From: B46-G9 sp964581175
GTDB lineage: Bacteria > Desulfobacterota > DSM-4660 > Desulfatiglandales > Desulfatiglandaceae
Length of the DNA: 28,731 nt
Assembly (NCBI GenBank): GCA_964581175.1
Contig: CAZONI010000046.1
Location: 1-28,731 of the forward strand
Direction: 5' to 3'
In this document: positions 1-6,468 of the stretch, piece after piece
Numbering within the stretch: the first letter of the stretch is position 1
How the letters are laid out: every line of letters begins with the position of its first letter
Notes under the pieces: model-generated
Databases searched by the model: none
What the model saw: only the letters and a program-made list of their open reading frames with translations
What the model was told of the DNA's origin: nothing
Position numbers and translations under genes: made by a program

Positions 1-2
1 GG

Positions 3-536
3 GGGCTGGAACATTTCGCAGAAGGTCTTTCCAGCGTTTTCCAACGTATGTCAAACGCCCTGAAGGCCGGCGCCCCGCTAGCGTTCACCTACCATCATAA
101 CAACATCGATGCATACCACCCTGTTGCTGTTGCAGTTCTTGATGCAGGCTTAACCTGCTCCGCCTCGATTCCCTGCCCGGCGGAAATGGGCGCATCTATT
201 CATATCAATGGAACAGGTTCCTCCATCATAGACACCATATTTGTCTGCCGCGCCACGGGAGTCATGCGACGGAAGTGGCTGGCAAATACCCCGAGTGAAG
301 TGGCCGGAATTGTGGAAGATGACCTTGACCGGCTTAGAGCTGGACATGTCAAACCGACTCTCGGCGACTGCAAATGCATTGCTTACGGACATCTGATCCG
401 CCTGGCGATCTGGTCCTTGCGAGTGGGGTGGGACAAGAACCAGCCAATCGCATCTCGCTTCGCGAAAGTCGCGGATTGGATTGGACGATTCGGGGGGAGG
501 ATGGAATCAAATAAAAGGGGTTTTGAAGCACGATAG
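3..536 (+). CDS. DUF1156-family DNA methylase, C-terminal part (5' end outside window)
   Basis: The reading frame is open to the left window edge, so this is the C-terminal part of a larger protein; the first internal ATG (48) is not a real start. The segment following FTYHHN, with LDAGLTCSASIPCPAEMG and the GTGSSIIDTIFVCR stretch, is characteristic of the C-terminus of large DUF1156 / COG1743 adenine-specific DNA methylases. Proteins of this family often sit in phage-defence islands beside DUF499 and helicase genes; those partners would lie upstream and cannot be checked here. The catalytic and SAM-binding motifs are also outside the window. The protein ends in a basic tail. No related gene follows it; downstream sequence switches to repeats, so this is probably the last gene of its locus. 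Confidence 0.8.
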   Translation, partial: GLEHFAEGLSSVFQRMSNALKAGAPLAFTYHHNNIDAYHPVAVAVLDAGLTCSASIPCPAEMGASIHINGTGSSIIDTIFVCRATGVMRRKWLANTPSEVAGIVEDDLDRLRAGHVKPTLGDCKCIAYGHLIRLAIWSLRVGWDKNQPIASRFAKVADWIGRFGGRMESNKRGFEAR

Positions 537-711
537 TGCGATAACGATGAGGAACATGCCTCTCTTTGCTGTACAAGAAACCGCTGAAAAATATGGAGTC
601 GAACATGCCGACATTCCCTTTTGAAGCTTCTTGGCAAGAAATTCTTCAAGACCCCGTGGGTCAGGGGACGCCCTTAACTTATTAACTTTATTTTGGCTAT
701 TATGAGGCAAT
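537..711. other. Intergenic stretch without a gene
   Basis: No reading frame with family resemblance is visible between the methylase and the first repeat. It contains one copy (664-689) of a short repeat described separately. The following repeat unit runs to the SDR leader at about 868. Confidence 0.5.
664..689 (+). repeat. Short dispersed repeat, copy 1
   Basis: The sequence GGGGACGCCCTTAACTT followed by ATTAACTT recurs at 4209-4234 with one substitution (GTTAACTT). A shorter GGGGAC version occurs near 721. Repeats of this look are common between genes of Desulfobacterota. Their origin, possibly REP elements mobilised by Y1 transposases, is an inference, and no such transposase is present here. 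Confidence 0.5.
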
Positions 712-868
712 AGGGGAAATGGGGACGTTAGTCAGATTATAAGTTGAGTTTCGATTTTTTATTAGCAGAGATGAGCGTATCCTTTGCAATGGTGAATTTG
801 CAACATTCAATTCTACAAAGCCAACGAACGGGTACACGCGATAAAGACGACTGAACCGCGTGTTAGGC
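712..868 (+). repeat. Long intergenic repeat, copy 1 (type A), with attC-like 3' end
   Basis: About 157 bp. The left part (GTCAGATTATAAGTTGAG and onwards) recurs at 7298-7423. The right core, from CAACATTCAATTCTACAAAG to the GACTGAAC motif, recurs at 2608-2663 and 4374-4428. Its 3' end GTTAGGC (862-868) fits the integron core-site consensus GTTRRRY, and GCCAAC 50 bp upstream can pair with it leaving one bulged base. The SDR gene starts 25 bp after it. The copy number is seen directly; the attC interpretation is inference. Confidence 0.65.
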
Positions 869-893
869 CACGTTTTGCTAGGAGGATCCTACC

Positions 894-1700
894 ATGCAAC
901 GAGAGCCGTTTTTTCAGAATTCAGTTATCGTGACAGGGGCTTCGCTTGGAATCGGACGTCATCTTGCGTTGCAACTCGCCGAAAAGGGTGCGTGGCTGGT
1001 CCTTGCAGCTCGTAGTGCTGACGAGATTGAACGAGTAGCTGCCCTATGCCGTGAGCGTGGTGGGAAGGCAATTGCAGTAACCACTGACGTCTCGGACCCG
1101 TCCCAGTGCAAGGCCCTGATTGAGCGGAGCATTGAGGAGTACGGTCGCATCGACACTCTGATCAACAACGCCGGAATAGGCATGCGGGCGAGTTTTGATG
1201 AGCTTTCCAACCTCTCTGTTATGGAAACGGTCATGCGAGTCAATTTCTGGGGAAGCGTGTTCTGCACACATTATGCACTTCAGCATCTACGGGCAACGAA
1301 GGGACGCATTGTCGTGACCGTCAGTGGAGCGGGCATATTTGCAGCCCCCGGAGCTTGCGGCTACGGGGCAAGCAAGCATGCCCTGGTCGGTTTCTTCGAC
1401 ACTCTTCGCGTCGAGCTTGCAGGGAGCGGTGTAAGCGTTACGTTGTTCTATCCGGATTGGGTTGCCACTGGGATTTCCGCCAGAGCGCCCGGAGCAGACG
1501 GAAAACCTTACGGCAAAATCATTTCTCATGAGCAAGCGGCAATGGCACCAGATACATGTGCACGACTCCTCCTGAAGACAGCAGCCAAACGGAGGCGCGA
1601 GGGGATGTCGCCAAAGATCAAACTTGGACGCATTCTTGCTCCAATCTTGCCAGGCATCATTGATAAAATTATTGTTGGAGCTTTTGCGGAAGTCGATTAG
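894..1700 (+). CDS. Short-chain dehydrogenase/reductase (SDR), classical type
   Basis: A 268-residue NAD(P)-dependent oxidoreductase of unknown substrate. The Rossmann fingerprint TGASLGIG is at residues 14-21, the NNAG motif at 91-94, and the catalytic tetrad is complete: N117, S144, Y157 and K161 (YGASK). The length is a little above the classical 250 because of a C-terminal basic extension with a hydrophobic stretch (about 245-262), reminiscent of membrane-associating SDRs acting on lipids or ketosphinganine-type substrates; that is only a guess. The ATG is fixed by AGGAGG at 880-885, eight bases upstream. It stands alone, between a repeat with an attC-like end and another attC-like hairpin, which gives it the look of a single-gene cassette. 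The reaction type is secure; the substrate is not. Confidence 0.9.
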   Translation: MQREPFFQNSVIVTGASLGIGRHLALQLAEKGAWLVLAARSADEIERVAALCRERGGKAIAVTTDVSDPSQCKALIERSIEEYGRIDTLINNAGIGMRASFDELSNLSVMETVMRVNFWGSVFCTHYALQHLRATKGRIVVTVSGAGIFAAPGACGYGASKHALVGFFDTLRVELAGSGVSVTLFYPDWVATGISARAPGADGKPYGKIISHEQAAMAPDTCARLLLKTAAKRRREGMSPKIKLGRILAPILPGIIDKIIVGAFAEVD

Positions 1701-1714
1701 CTTCAGGTGGCGAA

Positions 1715-1854
1715 GCCTAACACCGGCTCCGGCGGACAGGGCTTCGCCCAGGTGGGATGCGCTGCGAGTTGCTGCAAAAAGATTTGGCCTACGAAGGTGT
1801 CTTGTCCGCACCGCCCTGCCGCTGAGCTATTCCTTTGGGGCTGAAAATTAGTGC
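1715..1854 (+). repeat. Possible decayed attC-like recombination site
   Basis: Starts with GCCTAAC (1715-1721), the exact complement of the GTTAGGC core. An arm GCGGACA (1732-1738) pairs with TGTCCGC (1803-1809) across about 64 nt, and an ATTAGTGC sequence (1847-1854) stands where GTTAGGC would be expected. Length (140 bp) and position between two unrelated same-strand genes fit an attC, but the right core is degenerate. Confidence 0.35.
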
Positions 1855-1870
1855 GTCGAAAGGAGAATCA

Positions 1871-2398
1871 ATGTTCGCGCAAATGGGAAGAATGAGAAAA
1901 AGCTTTGGCTGTATAATGGCTGTTTTTGTTTTTGTGTTTCTGCAGGTCCATTACGCCTGTGCTGAAGAGATCTCAAAGGAGTTCCGAAGCGATATAGTCA
2001 GGCTACTTAAAATCACAGGCGCCGAAGGCCTTGGACTTCAGATGGGCGTAGCGGTTACGAACCAAGTGATTGATTCTCTGATGAAGGAAAACCCTAAGAT
2101 ACCTTCGAAGGCCGTGGAGTCGATCAAGGATGAAATAAGCAAGGTTTTTGCGGAAGAAATGCCGAAACTCATGGTGGAGATTGTGCCAATATACGCAAGG
2201 CATTTCACTCAAAACGAAGTCAAAGGTCTTATTGCCTTCTATAGTACTCCATTAGGCAAAAAGACCATAAAAACAATGCCTGCGCTGATGAATGCATGCA
2301 TGCAGGTGGGTCAAGCATGGGGTAAGGCCATCGAACCGGGACTCGGCCCTCGTTTGGAGTCCAGGCTAAAAAGAGAGGGGTTTGACAATCAAGAATAG
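1871..2398 (+). CDS. DUF2059 domain-containing exported protein
   Basis: A 175-residue protein with a Sec signal peptide: basic start (MRKS), a hydrophobic core of about 17 residues and a probable cleavage after the ACA of HYACAEE. The mature part is helical and resembles DUF2059, with the FTQNEVKGLIAFYSTPLGKK stretch (family consensus F-x-E-L-x-x-hh-xFY-x-S-P-xGxK). DUF2059 proteins are periplasmic and of unknown function. I chose ATG 1871 over the upstream ATG at 1835 because AAGGAGA (1860-1866) precedes it at good distance and the signal peptide then starts normally. The gene is single, with no operon partner. Confidence 0.8.
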   Translation: MFAQMGRMRKSFGCIMAVFVFVFLQVHYACAEEISKEFRSDIVRLLKITGAEGLGLQMGVAVTNQVIDSLMKENPKIPSKAVESIKDEISKVFAEEMPKLMVEIVPIYARHFTQNEVKGLIAFYSTPLGKKTIKTMPALMNACMQVGQAWGKAIEPGLGPRLESRLKREGFDNQE

Positions 2399-2455
2399 TT
2401 TCCCAGAAAAGAGCATGTACAGCGGTATGTGTAAACTGTGATTAGCCAACCAAGA

Positions 2456-2487
2456 GCTGGACCGGCCCAAAAAGTGGCGCGGTCAGC
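2456..2487 (+). terminator. Imperfect hairpin downstream of the DUF2059 gene
   Basis: GCTGGACCGGCC (2456-2467) pairs with GGCGCGGTCAGC (2476-2487) around an eight-base loop, with two bulged bases. There is no T-run after it, so it may be a structured repeat or the core of an attC-like site rather than an intrinsic terminator. Confidence 0.35.
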
Positions 2488-2538
2488 GCCGCGATTATGT
2501 GGCAACAATGACTCCCATGGACTTTACAGTGTGCAGCG

Positions 2539-2676
2539 CAGCGGGACGCTCTTTTAAAATTTAGTTGAGATAATATCGCTAGAATATACAGCATGTTAAT
2601 GGAGTCTCAACATCCAATTCTACAAAGCCAACGAACGGTTACACGCGATAAAGACGGCTGAACTGCGCGTTATGCG
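2539..2676 (+). repeat. Long intergenic repeat, copy 2 (type B)
   Basis: The left half (CTCTTTTAAAATTTAGTTGA and onwards) matches copy 3 at 4308-4436 rather than copy 1. The right core is shared by copies 1-3. It ends in GTTATGC (2669-2675), close to but not a strict GTTRRRY core. The next gene begins inside this end, at 2672. Confidence 0.65.
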
Positions 2677-3007
2677 AGTGCTAATTATGATTGAAGCTGG
2701 CAAGTTTTCACAAATAGGTGGTGTAAGATTAGATAGTTTTAATATATCGTGGCCTTTTGCAAGGATAAGTGTCTCTCCAAACACTATAGAATTAAGTTGT
2801 TTCTTGAAAAAATATGTTCTTAAAAAAGATCAGTTAAAAGAACTTCGTGAATACAACGGGATATTCTCAAGAGGCTTGCTTATAGAGCATAATTTAACAA
2901 ATTATCCGCATCACATGGTTTTCTGGACCTTCAGATTTGACAAGCTTAAAAAGCACCTTGAAAGCATGGGATATTTAGTTAATGGTTCAAGAAAATCGGA
3001 TGGTTAG
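2672..3007 (+). CDS. Hypothetical protein, 111 aa
   Basis: I do not recognise a named family. The body is beta-rich (SWPFARISVSPNTIEL, then FLKKYVLKKDQLKEL) and ends in a helix (DKLKKHLESMGY). This layout recalls small PH-like (bPH/YcxB-type) domains, which is a guess. There is no signal peptide or membrane segment. Codon use is much more AT-rich than in the flanking genes, suggesting separate acquisition. No good Shine-Dalgarno precedes ATG 2672, whose start overlaps the GTTATGC end of the repeat; ATG 2687 is an alternative start. It is a solitary gene between two attC-like sequences. Confidence 0.55.
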   Translation: MRVLIMIEAGKFSQIGGVRLDSFNISWPFARISVSPNTIELSCFLKKYVLKKDQLKELREYNGIFSRGLLIEHNLTNYPHHMVFWTFRFDKLKKHLESMGYLVNGSRKSDG

Positions 3008-3036
3008 TATAAAGGCGGGCCATAATAAAGGGAAGT

Positions 3037-3106
3037 GCCTGAAACCACCACATGCACTTGATTTGAGGGCTGACGCCCTGCTCGCAAGTGATTTGGGAAT
3101 TTAGGC
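3037..3106 (+). repeat. attC-like hairpin site (70 bp)
   Basis: Outer arms GCCTGAA (3037-3043) and TTTAGGC (3100-3106) pair over seven positions with one G-U. Inner arms CACTTG (3055-3060) with CAAGTG (3085-3090) and AGGGC (3066-3070) with GCCCT (3075-3079) extend the fold. Nested imperfect pairing with outer boxes close to RYYYAAC/GTTRRRY is the layout of integron attC sites. The inner stem could equally serve as a terminator. Confidence 0.4.
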
Positions 3107-3182
3107 CGCTCAGGGTCCCTCACAATGAAGAGGCCAGCAATGGCACGAAAGAGAATTGCGCTCAAACCGAAAGGAGGAAAAC

Positions 3183-3593
3183 ATGCTCGACGATAAATTG
3201 GCTCCCTATGGGGCGCTGCTGCTGCGCGTGAGCATGGGTCTGCTGTTCATTCTGCACGGCCTGTATCTCAAGGCCTTTGTGTTCGGGATGGCGGGCACCG
3301 CAAAATATTTCGTCTCGCTGGGTTTGCCAGGCTGGTTCGCCTGGGTCGTGATGCTGTACGAAACGATCGGCGGGCTGGCGCTCATCCTGGGCGTCTACGC
3401 GCGATGGGTCGCAATCTTCCTCGGAGTGCACTTGCTGTTTGCCGCGTACCTGGGTCATGGCGCTCATGGATGGCTCTTTACTGCGAAAGGCGGCGGATAT
3501 GAATATCCGGTGTTTTGGGCAGTTGCCTGCTTCACACTCGCGCTGCTCGGCAGCGGCGCGCATGCGTTAAAGTCACACGCGCGAAAAACGTAG
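3183..3593 (+). CDS. DoxX family membrane protein
   Basis: A 136-residue protein with four predicted transmembrane helices (about 8-30, 50-72, 74-95 and 107-128). It resembles the DoxX family through RVSMGLLFILHG in helix 1, the GLPGWFAWVV turn and YETIGGLALILG in helix 2-3. DoxX proteins are inner-membrane proteins linked to quinone-dependent redox or redox-stress complexes; the exact role of this one is unknown. ATG 3183 is set by AAAGGAGG (3170-3177). It has no visible operon partner and lies between two attC-like sites (3037-3106 and 3676-3728). Confidence 0.85.
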   Translation: MLDDKLAPYGALLLRVSMGLLFILHGLYLKAFVFGMAGTAKYFVSLGLPGWFAWVVMLYETIGGLALILGVYARWVAIFLGVHLLFAAYLGHGAHGWLFTAKGGGYEYPVFWAVACFTLALLGSGAHALKSHARKT

Positions 3594-3675
3594 CTGGCTA
3601 AGCACAGGCTTTCTACACCGACCGAGCAAAGTGCTCGACGAGCTGAGCGCCTCGAAGTGCGAGCTAAAACTTGCA

Positions 3676-3728
3676 GGCCAACTGGACACAGTCGAGAGGA
3701 ACGCGTCCCTCACGGTGAACGTTAGGCC
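3676..3728 (+). repeat. attC-like site ending in GTTAGGCC
   Basis: GGCCAAC (3676-3682) and GTTAGGCC (3721-3728) form an inverted repeat with one extrahelical base. GGAC (3684-3687) and GTCC further in can extend it. GTTAGGC fits the attC crossover consensus GTTRRRY exactly. It sits between the stop of DoxX and the start of the next gene, in the same orientation as the genes. Confidence 0.45.
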
Positions 3729-3774
3729 AAGCACAGACAAGCGGCAAAGAGACAGCCGCCAAGTGAGAAGACTT

Positions 3775-4173
3775 ATGGCATACCAGATAGAGAAGAAGGA
3801 AAGTTTTTTCGAAGTGCGCGTCTTGGGAAACACATCGAAGCCTGAGATTCTGGAGATCATCCGAGAACTCGACCGCAGGGATCGCGGCAAGCACTTCCCC
3901 GACCTCTGGATTATCGCCAAAGAAAGCCAGGTTCCCTTCGTACACTTCAGGGAAATCGCAGAGGAAATCCGGAGTCTCCTTCCCTGCGACGCCATCGGGA
4001 ACAAGACGGCTATCGTCGCTGCAGGCGAGTTTTACAAGGCACAGCTCGAATTGTACCGATCCGAGGCATCAATTCTGCCGTTCGAGATCCGTGTGTTCTT
4101 ATCTCGAGATGAGGCAGTGGAATGGATCAAAAACCCAGAGGACCCAACCACCTCCTCCACGCGATTGCAGTAA
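3775..4173 (+). CDS. SpoIIAA-like (STAS/SEC14-type) protein
   Basis: A 132-residue cytoplasmic protein. The pattern of a short beta strand (FFEVRVLG), a helix (SKPEILEIIRELDRR), a strand (DLWIIAKES), a helix (FREIAEEIRSLL), a strand (KTAIVAAG), and a closing FEIRVFLSRDEAVEWI segment is the SpoIIAA-like fold (PF11964 type). That fold includes small lipid- or partner-binding proteins of unclear role. I chose ATG 3775 over the far upstream ATG 3631 because the first 48 residues of the longer frame run through the GTTAGGCC intergenic site and look non-coding. A weak AGAAG lies in front. Solitary gene. Confidence 0.65.
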   Translation: MAYQIEKKESFFEVRVLGNTSKPEILEIIRELDRRDRGKHFPDLWIIAKESQVPFVHFREIAEEIRSLLPCDAIGNKTAIVAAGEFYKAQLELYRSEASILPFEIRVFLSRDEAVEWIKNPEDPTTSSTRLQ

Positions 4174-4208
4174 GGCTCCGACGGTCCGACTGCAACGCGG
4201 GGACGTGG

Positions 4209-4234
4209 GGACGCCCTTAACTTGTTAACTTAAA
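4209..4234 (+). repeat. Short dispersed repeat, copy 2
   Basis: Same 26-bp sequence as 664-689 with a single difference (GTTAACTT instead of ATTAACTT), and on the same strand. Both copies lie upstream of a long repeat unit (712-868 and 4308-4436). Confidence 0.5.
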
Positions 4235-4307
4235 TTAGTCTAAGTCCTTGCTTTTTGGCGGTCGAAAGAGGGTCCGACCTATTTTTGACACCGTGCCGCG
4301 TTCCCTG

Positions 4308-4436
4308 GGCAGCGCTCTTTTAAAATTCAGTTGAGATAATATTGCTAGAATACACAGCATCTTAAGGGAGTCTCAACATCCAATTTTACAAAGTCAACGA
4401 ACGGCCACACGCGATAAAGACGACTGAACTATGTGT
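4308..4436 (+). repeat. Long intergenic repeat, copy 3 (type B)
   Basis: Nearly identical to 2539-2676 over CTCTTTTAAAATTCAGTTGA, the GAGTCTCAACATCCAATTTT core and GCGATAAAGACG. Its 3' end is TGTTCCC, so the GTTAGGC/GTTATGC core is lost in this copy. The stretch 4174-4616 holds only repeats and the promoter of the next gene. Confidence 0.65.
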
Positions 4437-4512
4437 TCCCACCGCGCTTCGCGACTCGGGAACCAAACGTTCGACCTGCTGAACCTCCGCGATACCCAAC
4501 GATAACTCACCC

Positions 4513-4548
4513 GCTATCACGCAGAACCTGCCGGGCAACTCGGCATTC
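4513..4548 (+). repeat. Small hairpin repeat, copy 1
   Basis: GCTATCACGCAGAACCTGCC followed by GGGCAACTCGGCATT. The arms TGCCG and CGGCA enclose a seven-base loop. Related copies are at 10208, 12247 and 14819, all on the + strand, and each lies 13-35 bp before a promoter or start codon. Confidence 0.55.
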
Positions 4549-4560
4549 TACCATTTGTTG

Positions 4561-4594
4561 TTGACAAATCCTTAACCTATTGTACAATTGTCAA
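4561..4594 (+). promoter_or_regulatory. Promoter and probable operator of the PIN/Phd module
   Basis: TTGACA (4561-4566) and TACAAT (4583-4588) are separated by 16 bp. The palindrome TTGTACAA (4580-4587) covers the -10 box. TTGACAA (4561-4567) and TTGTCAA (4588-4594) form a wider inverted repeat. This suits autorepression by the Phd antitoxin, which is inferred. Confidence 0.6.
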
Positions 4595-4616
4595 TTATTG
4601 CTTCTTGGAGGTATTT

Positions 4617-5009
4617 ATGGAGATAGTAATTGATACATCAGCATTACTAGCCGTTATTGTTGGGGAACCGGAACGTGAGATCATTGTCGAGATTACGGCG
4701 GGAAATAGTCTTATAGGTCCAGGCTCAATTCCTTGGGAAATTGGTAATGCCTTTTCCGCGATGTTTAAACAAAAAAGAATAACAATACAGGAAGCGGAAA
4801 AAGGTTTTGCAATATTTAAAAGTATACCTCTTCGTTATGTTGAACCAGATTTTATAAATTCCCTCAAAATATCAAAAAAAGCTAATATGTATGCTTACGA
4901 TGCTTATCTCCTTGATTGTGCTTTAAGATATAATGCCCCGCTGTTGACATTGGATAAGAAGTTAAAAGCAACGGCAAAAAAAATAAATATTCAAACCTTG
5001 GAGGTCTAA
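4617..5009 (+). CDS. PIN-domain ribonuclease toxin (VapC-like)
   Basis: A 130-residue PIN-domain protein with the acidic metal-binding residues in place: D6 (VIDTSAL), E41 (PWEIGNA), D95 (AYDAY) and D113 (LTLDKK). PIN toxins cleave RNA, often tRNA, in a Mg-dependent manner and are neutralised by a partner antitoxin. Start ATG 4617 follows TTGGAGG (4605-4611), which is better placed than the upstream ATG at 4605. A Phd-type antitoxin gene follows after one base. The gene order toxin-antitoxin is the reverse of most VapBC modules. It is AT-richer than the surroundings, as expected for a mobile module. Confidence 0.88.
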   Translation: MEIVIDTSALLAVIVGEPEREIIVEITAGNSLIGPGSIPWEIGNAFSAMFKQKRITIQEAEKGFAIFKSIPLRYVEPDFINSLKISKKANMYAYDAYLLDCALRYNAPLLTLDKKLKATAKKINIQTLEV

Positions 5010-5010
5010 A

Positions 5011-5229
5011 ATGCAGATCTATACATATTCAGAAGCCAGACAAAAACTTGCCTCTGTACTTGAGCAGGCAGAAAGTACAGGGAAAGTACTAATCCGAAGA
5101 AAAGACGGTAGAACCTTTGCATTGATTCCGGAGAAAAATGCTAAATCTCCATTGGATGTCCCATCAATCAAAGCAAAAGTCTCCACACAAGAAATTGTAG
5201 ATATCGTTCGAGAAGGTAGAGAAAGGTAG
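5011..5229 (+). CDS. Phd/YefM-type antitoxin of the PIN toxin
   Basis: A 72-residue protein with the Phd/YefM N-terminal DNA-binding fold: YTYSEARQKLASVLEQA, then GKVLIRRKDGRTFALIPE. Its C-terminal tail (STQEIVDIVREGRER) probably binds and blocks the toxin. The ATG lies one base after the toxin stop, with TTGGAGG (4998-5004) inside the toxin's last codons, so the two are translationally coupled. In such modules the antitoxin represses its own promoter, here probably via the palindromes at 4561-4594. Confidence 0.85.
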   Translation: MQIYTYSEARQKLASVLEQAESTGKVLIRRKDGRTFALIPEKNAKSPLDVPSIKAKVSTQEIVDIVREGRER

Positions 5230-5266
5230 AACCAAGGCATGTCTATCTTGTGGTTTGTCGTAGCCT

Positions 5267-5836
5267 ATGGTGGCCGGATTCTCTACTCCTCGGGCTACCC
5301 TGGCGATCCGGAAGCTTCCGGCACGTCGACTCAATGAGCAAGCCAAGCGGAACCAGGATAGGTTTCCAGATGATTTTATGTTCCAGCTCACGGGCGAAGA
5401 AAAAGCAGAGGTGATCAGCGGAAATGCGGTGTTTCTGAGCAATGAAAATGACGCCCCGCAACTTTCCGATAAGATACGTGGTGAGATCGGAAAGCGCCGC
5501 GGATTCGAACCCAACGTACTGCTGCTGGAGCTGGAAGACATCGAAAGGGCTATTTCAGAAAATCCATTCGCCGGAGCGGAAACGGACCCTAAGTCTTTGC
5601 ACGTGGGCTTTCTCGCTTCCGCACCCCGTAATCCTGATCTGAAAACTCTTGAAAATCTTAAGAAGGATAGCGAACGATTTCGTTTGATCAATAGTGTGTT
5701 TTATCTGTATGCTCCGGAGGGTGTGGGCAGGTCCAAGCTCGCTGGAAATGCAGAGAAATTGCTCCGTGTCGTGATGACTGATCGTAATTGGAGAACGGTA
5801 AGCAAAATCCGTGAGATGGTAAAGAAGCAGATTTAA
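5267..5836 (+). pseudogene. Chimeric relic: ORF6N fragment joined in frame to DUF1697
   Basis: The 189-residue frame joins two unrelated families. Residues of about 20-46 (RRLNEQAKRNQDRFPDDFMF, then QLTGEEKAEV) belong to the ORF6N/KilA-N-type phage DNA-binding domain. From about residue 49 (SGNAVFLS) to the end it is DUF1697, including NPFAGAETDPKSLHVGFLA, YLYAPEGVGRSKL and the DRNWRTVSK motif. Both parts are incomplete: the ORF6N N-terminus is missing, and so is the first half of DUF1697 with its LLRGINVGG motif. No Shine-Dalgarno precedes ATG 5267. It is most likely a fusion of two gene remnants at about 5405-5415 that happens to stay open; expression of a real chimeric protein cannot be excluded. 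Confidence 0.65.
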
Positions 5837-5901
5837 TGACGTCTTTCTAATCGCTTTGATCATTTAATCATCTTAATCACTATAATTGGAATGGTGGTTG
5901 T

Positions 5902-6147
5902 ATGGAAAGAGAGAAAAAATTTTGGTTTACGGCACTTAGTCGCAGGTTATGGATCCCAATATCAATTGAAGGATGGGGCGTAACGTTTGCATTCGCTCTT
6001 GGAATATTTTTGATTTTTAAAATAAATGGAGTATCAGACAAGGTTTCATTTCGCTTTTCTGCGCATTGGCCAATGCTCTTAGAGCTGGCCCTCCTAGCTG
6101 TTGCACTATTATGGGTCTCTCGGGGCCATGTTAACAAAAGATACTAG
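5902..6147 (+). CDS. Small membrane protein, 81 aa
   Basis: Two predicted transmembrane helices (about 24-41 and 57-72) separated by a short loop. An aromatic, basic N-terminus (KKFWFTALSRRLWIPISIEGW) resembles small uncharacterised proteins that begin KKWF...W-P-x-x-x-x-GW. The function is unknown. The start ATG 5902 has only a weak GGTGG in front. Neighbouring sequences are a gene relic and an intron relic, so this is a solitary gene. Confidence 0.55.
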   Translation: MEREKKFWFTALSRRLWIPISIEGWGVTFAFALGIFLIFKINGVSDKVSFRFSAHWPMLLELALLAVALLWVSRGHVNKRY

Positions 6148-6199
6148 ACTCTCTCGCTTCGGCATTCGGCCGCCCTCTATTGGAGGTTGAATGATGCCT

Positions 6200-6468
6200 G
6201 TGGGGGTGGGCCCACATCTTGGGTTATGAATTAAAAGATGGCTGATTAGGCGTTGGTGGTAAGCCTCCGGACGAAAGCACCGGTTCGCCGTTCGTGCTGA
6301 GACTGCCTCAGGCAAAGCTGCGGTTTGTTGGCGGCCATGCCGGCCCGCGAATACCGCTTAGGAGGTCAAACAGCCAGACGGCTCCCCAAGGGCTGCCTTT
6401 TGAGATGATCGAACCGGGCGAGGTGAAAGCCTCATGCACGGTTCCTAGGGGGAAAGAGGAGGCATACT
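6200..6468 (+). mobile_element. Group II intron 3' relic (domain V, partial domain VI), no RT
   Basis: Positions 6411-6444 form a 34-nt domain V: GAACCG pairs with CGGTTC, GAGGT with GCCTC, closed by a GAAA tetraloop, with an internal bulge on the 3' side. The preceding TTTTGAGATGATC and following AGGGGGAAAGAGG are also typical of intron 3' ends. The usual AGC triad at the base of domain V reads AAC, and domain VI is shortened, so splicing is doubtful. There is no reverse transcriptase gene and the 5' boundary (about 6200) is a guess. The 3' end touches the SDR start codon at 6469, and its AGAGGAGG (6456-6463) serves as the ribosome binding site. Confidence 0.7.

Noticed and set aside
1287..1811. 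174-codon open frame on the minus strand
   Set aside because: Antisense to the SDR gene, no family resemblance and no ribosome binding site.
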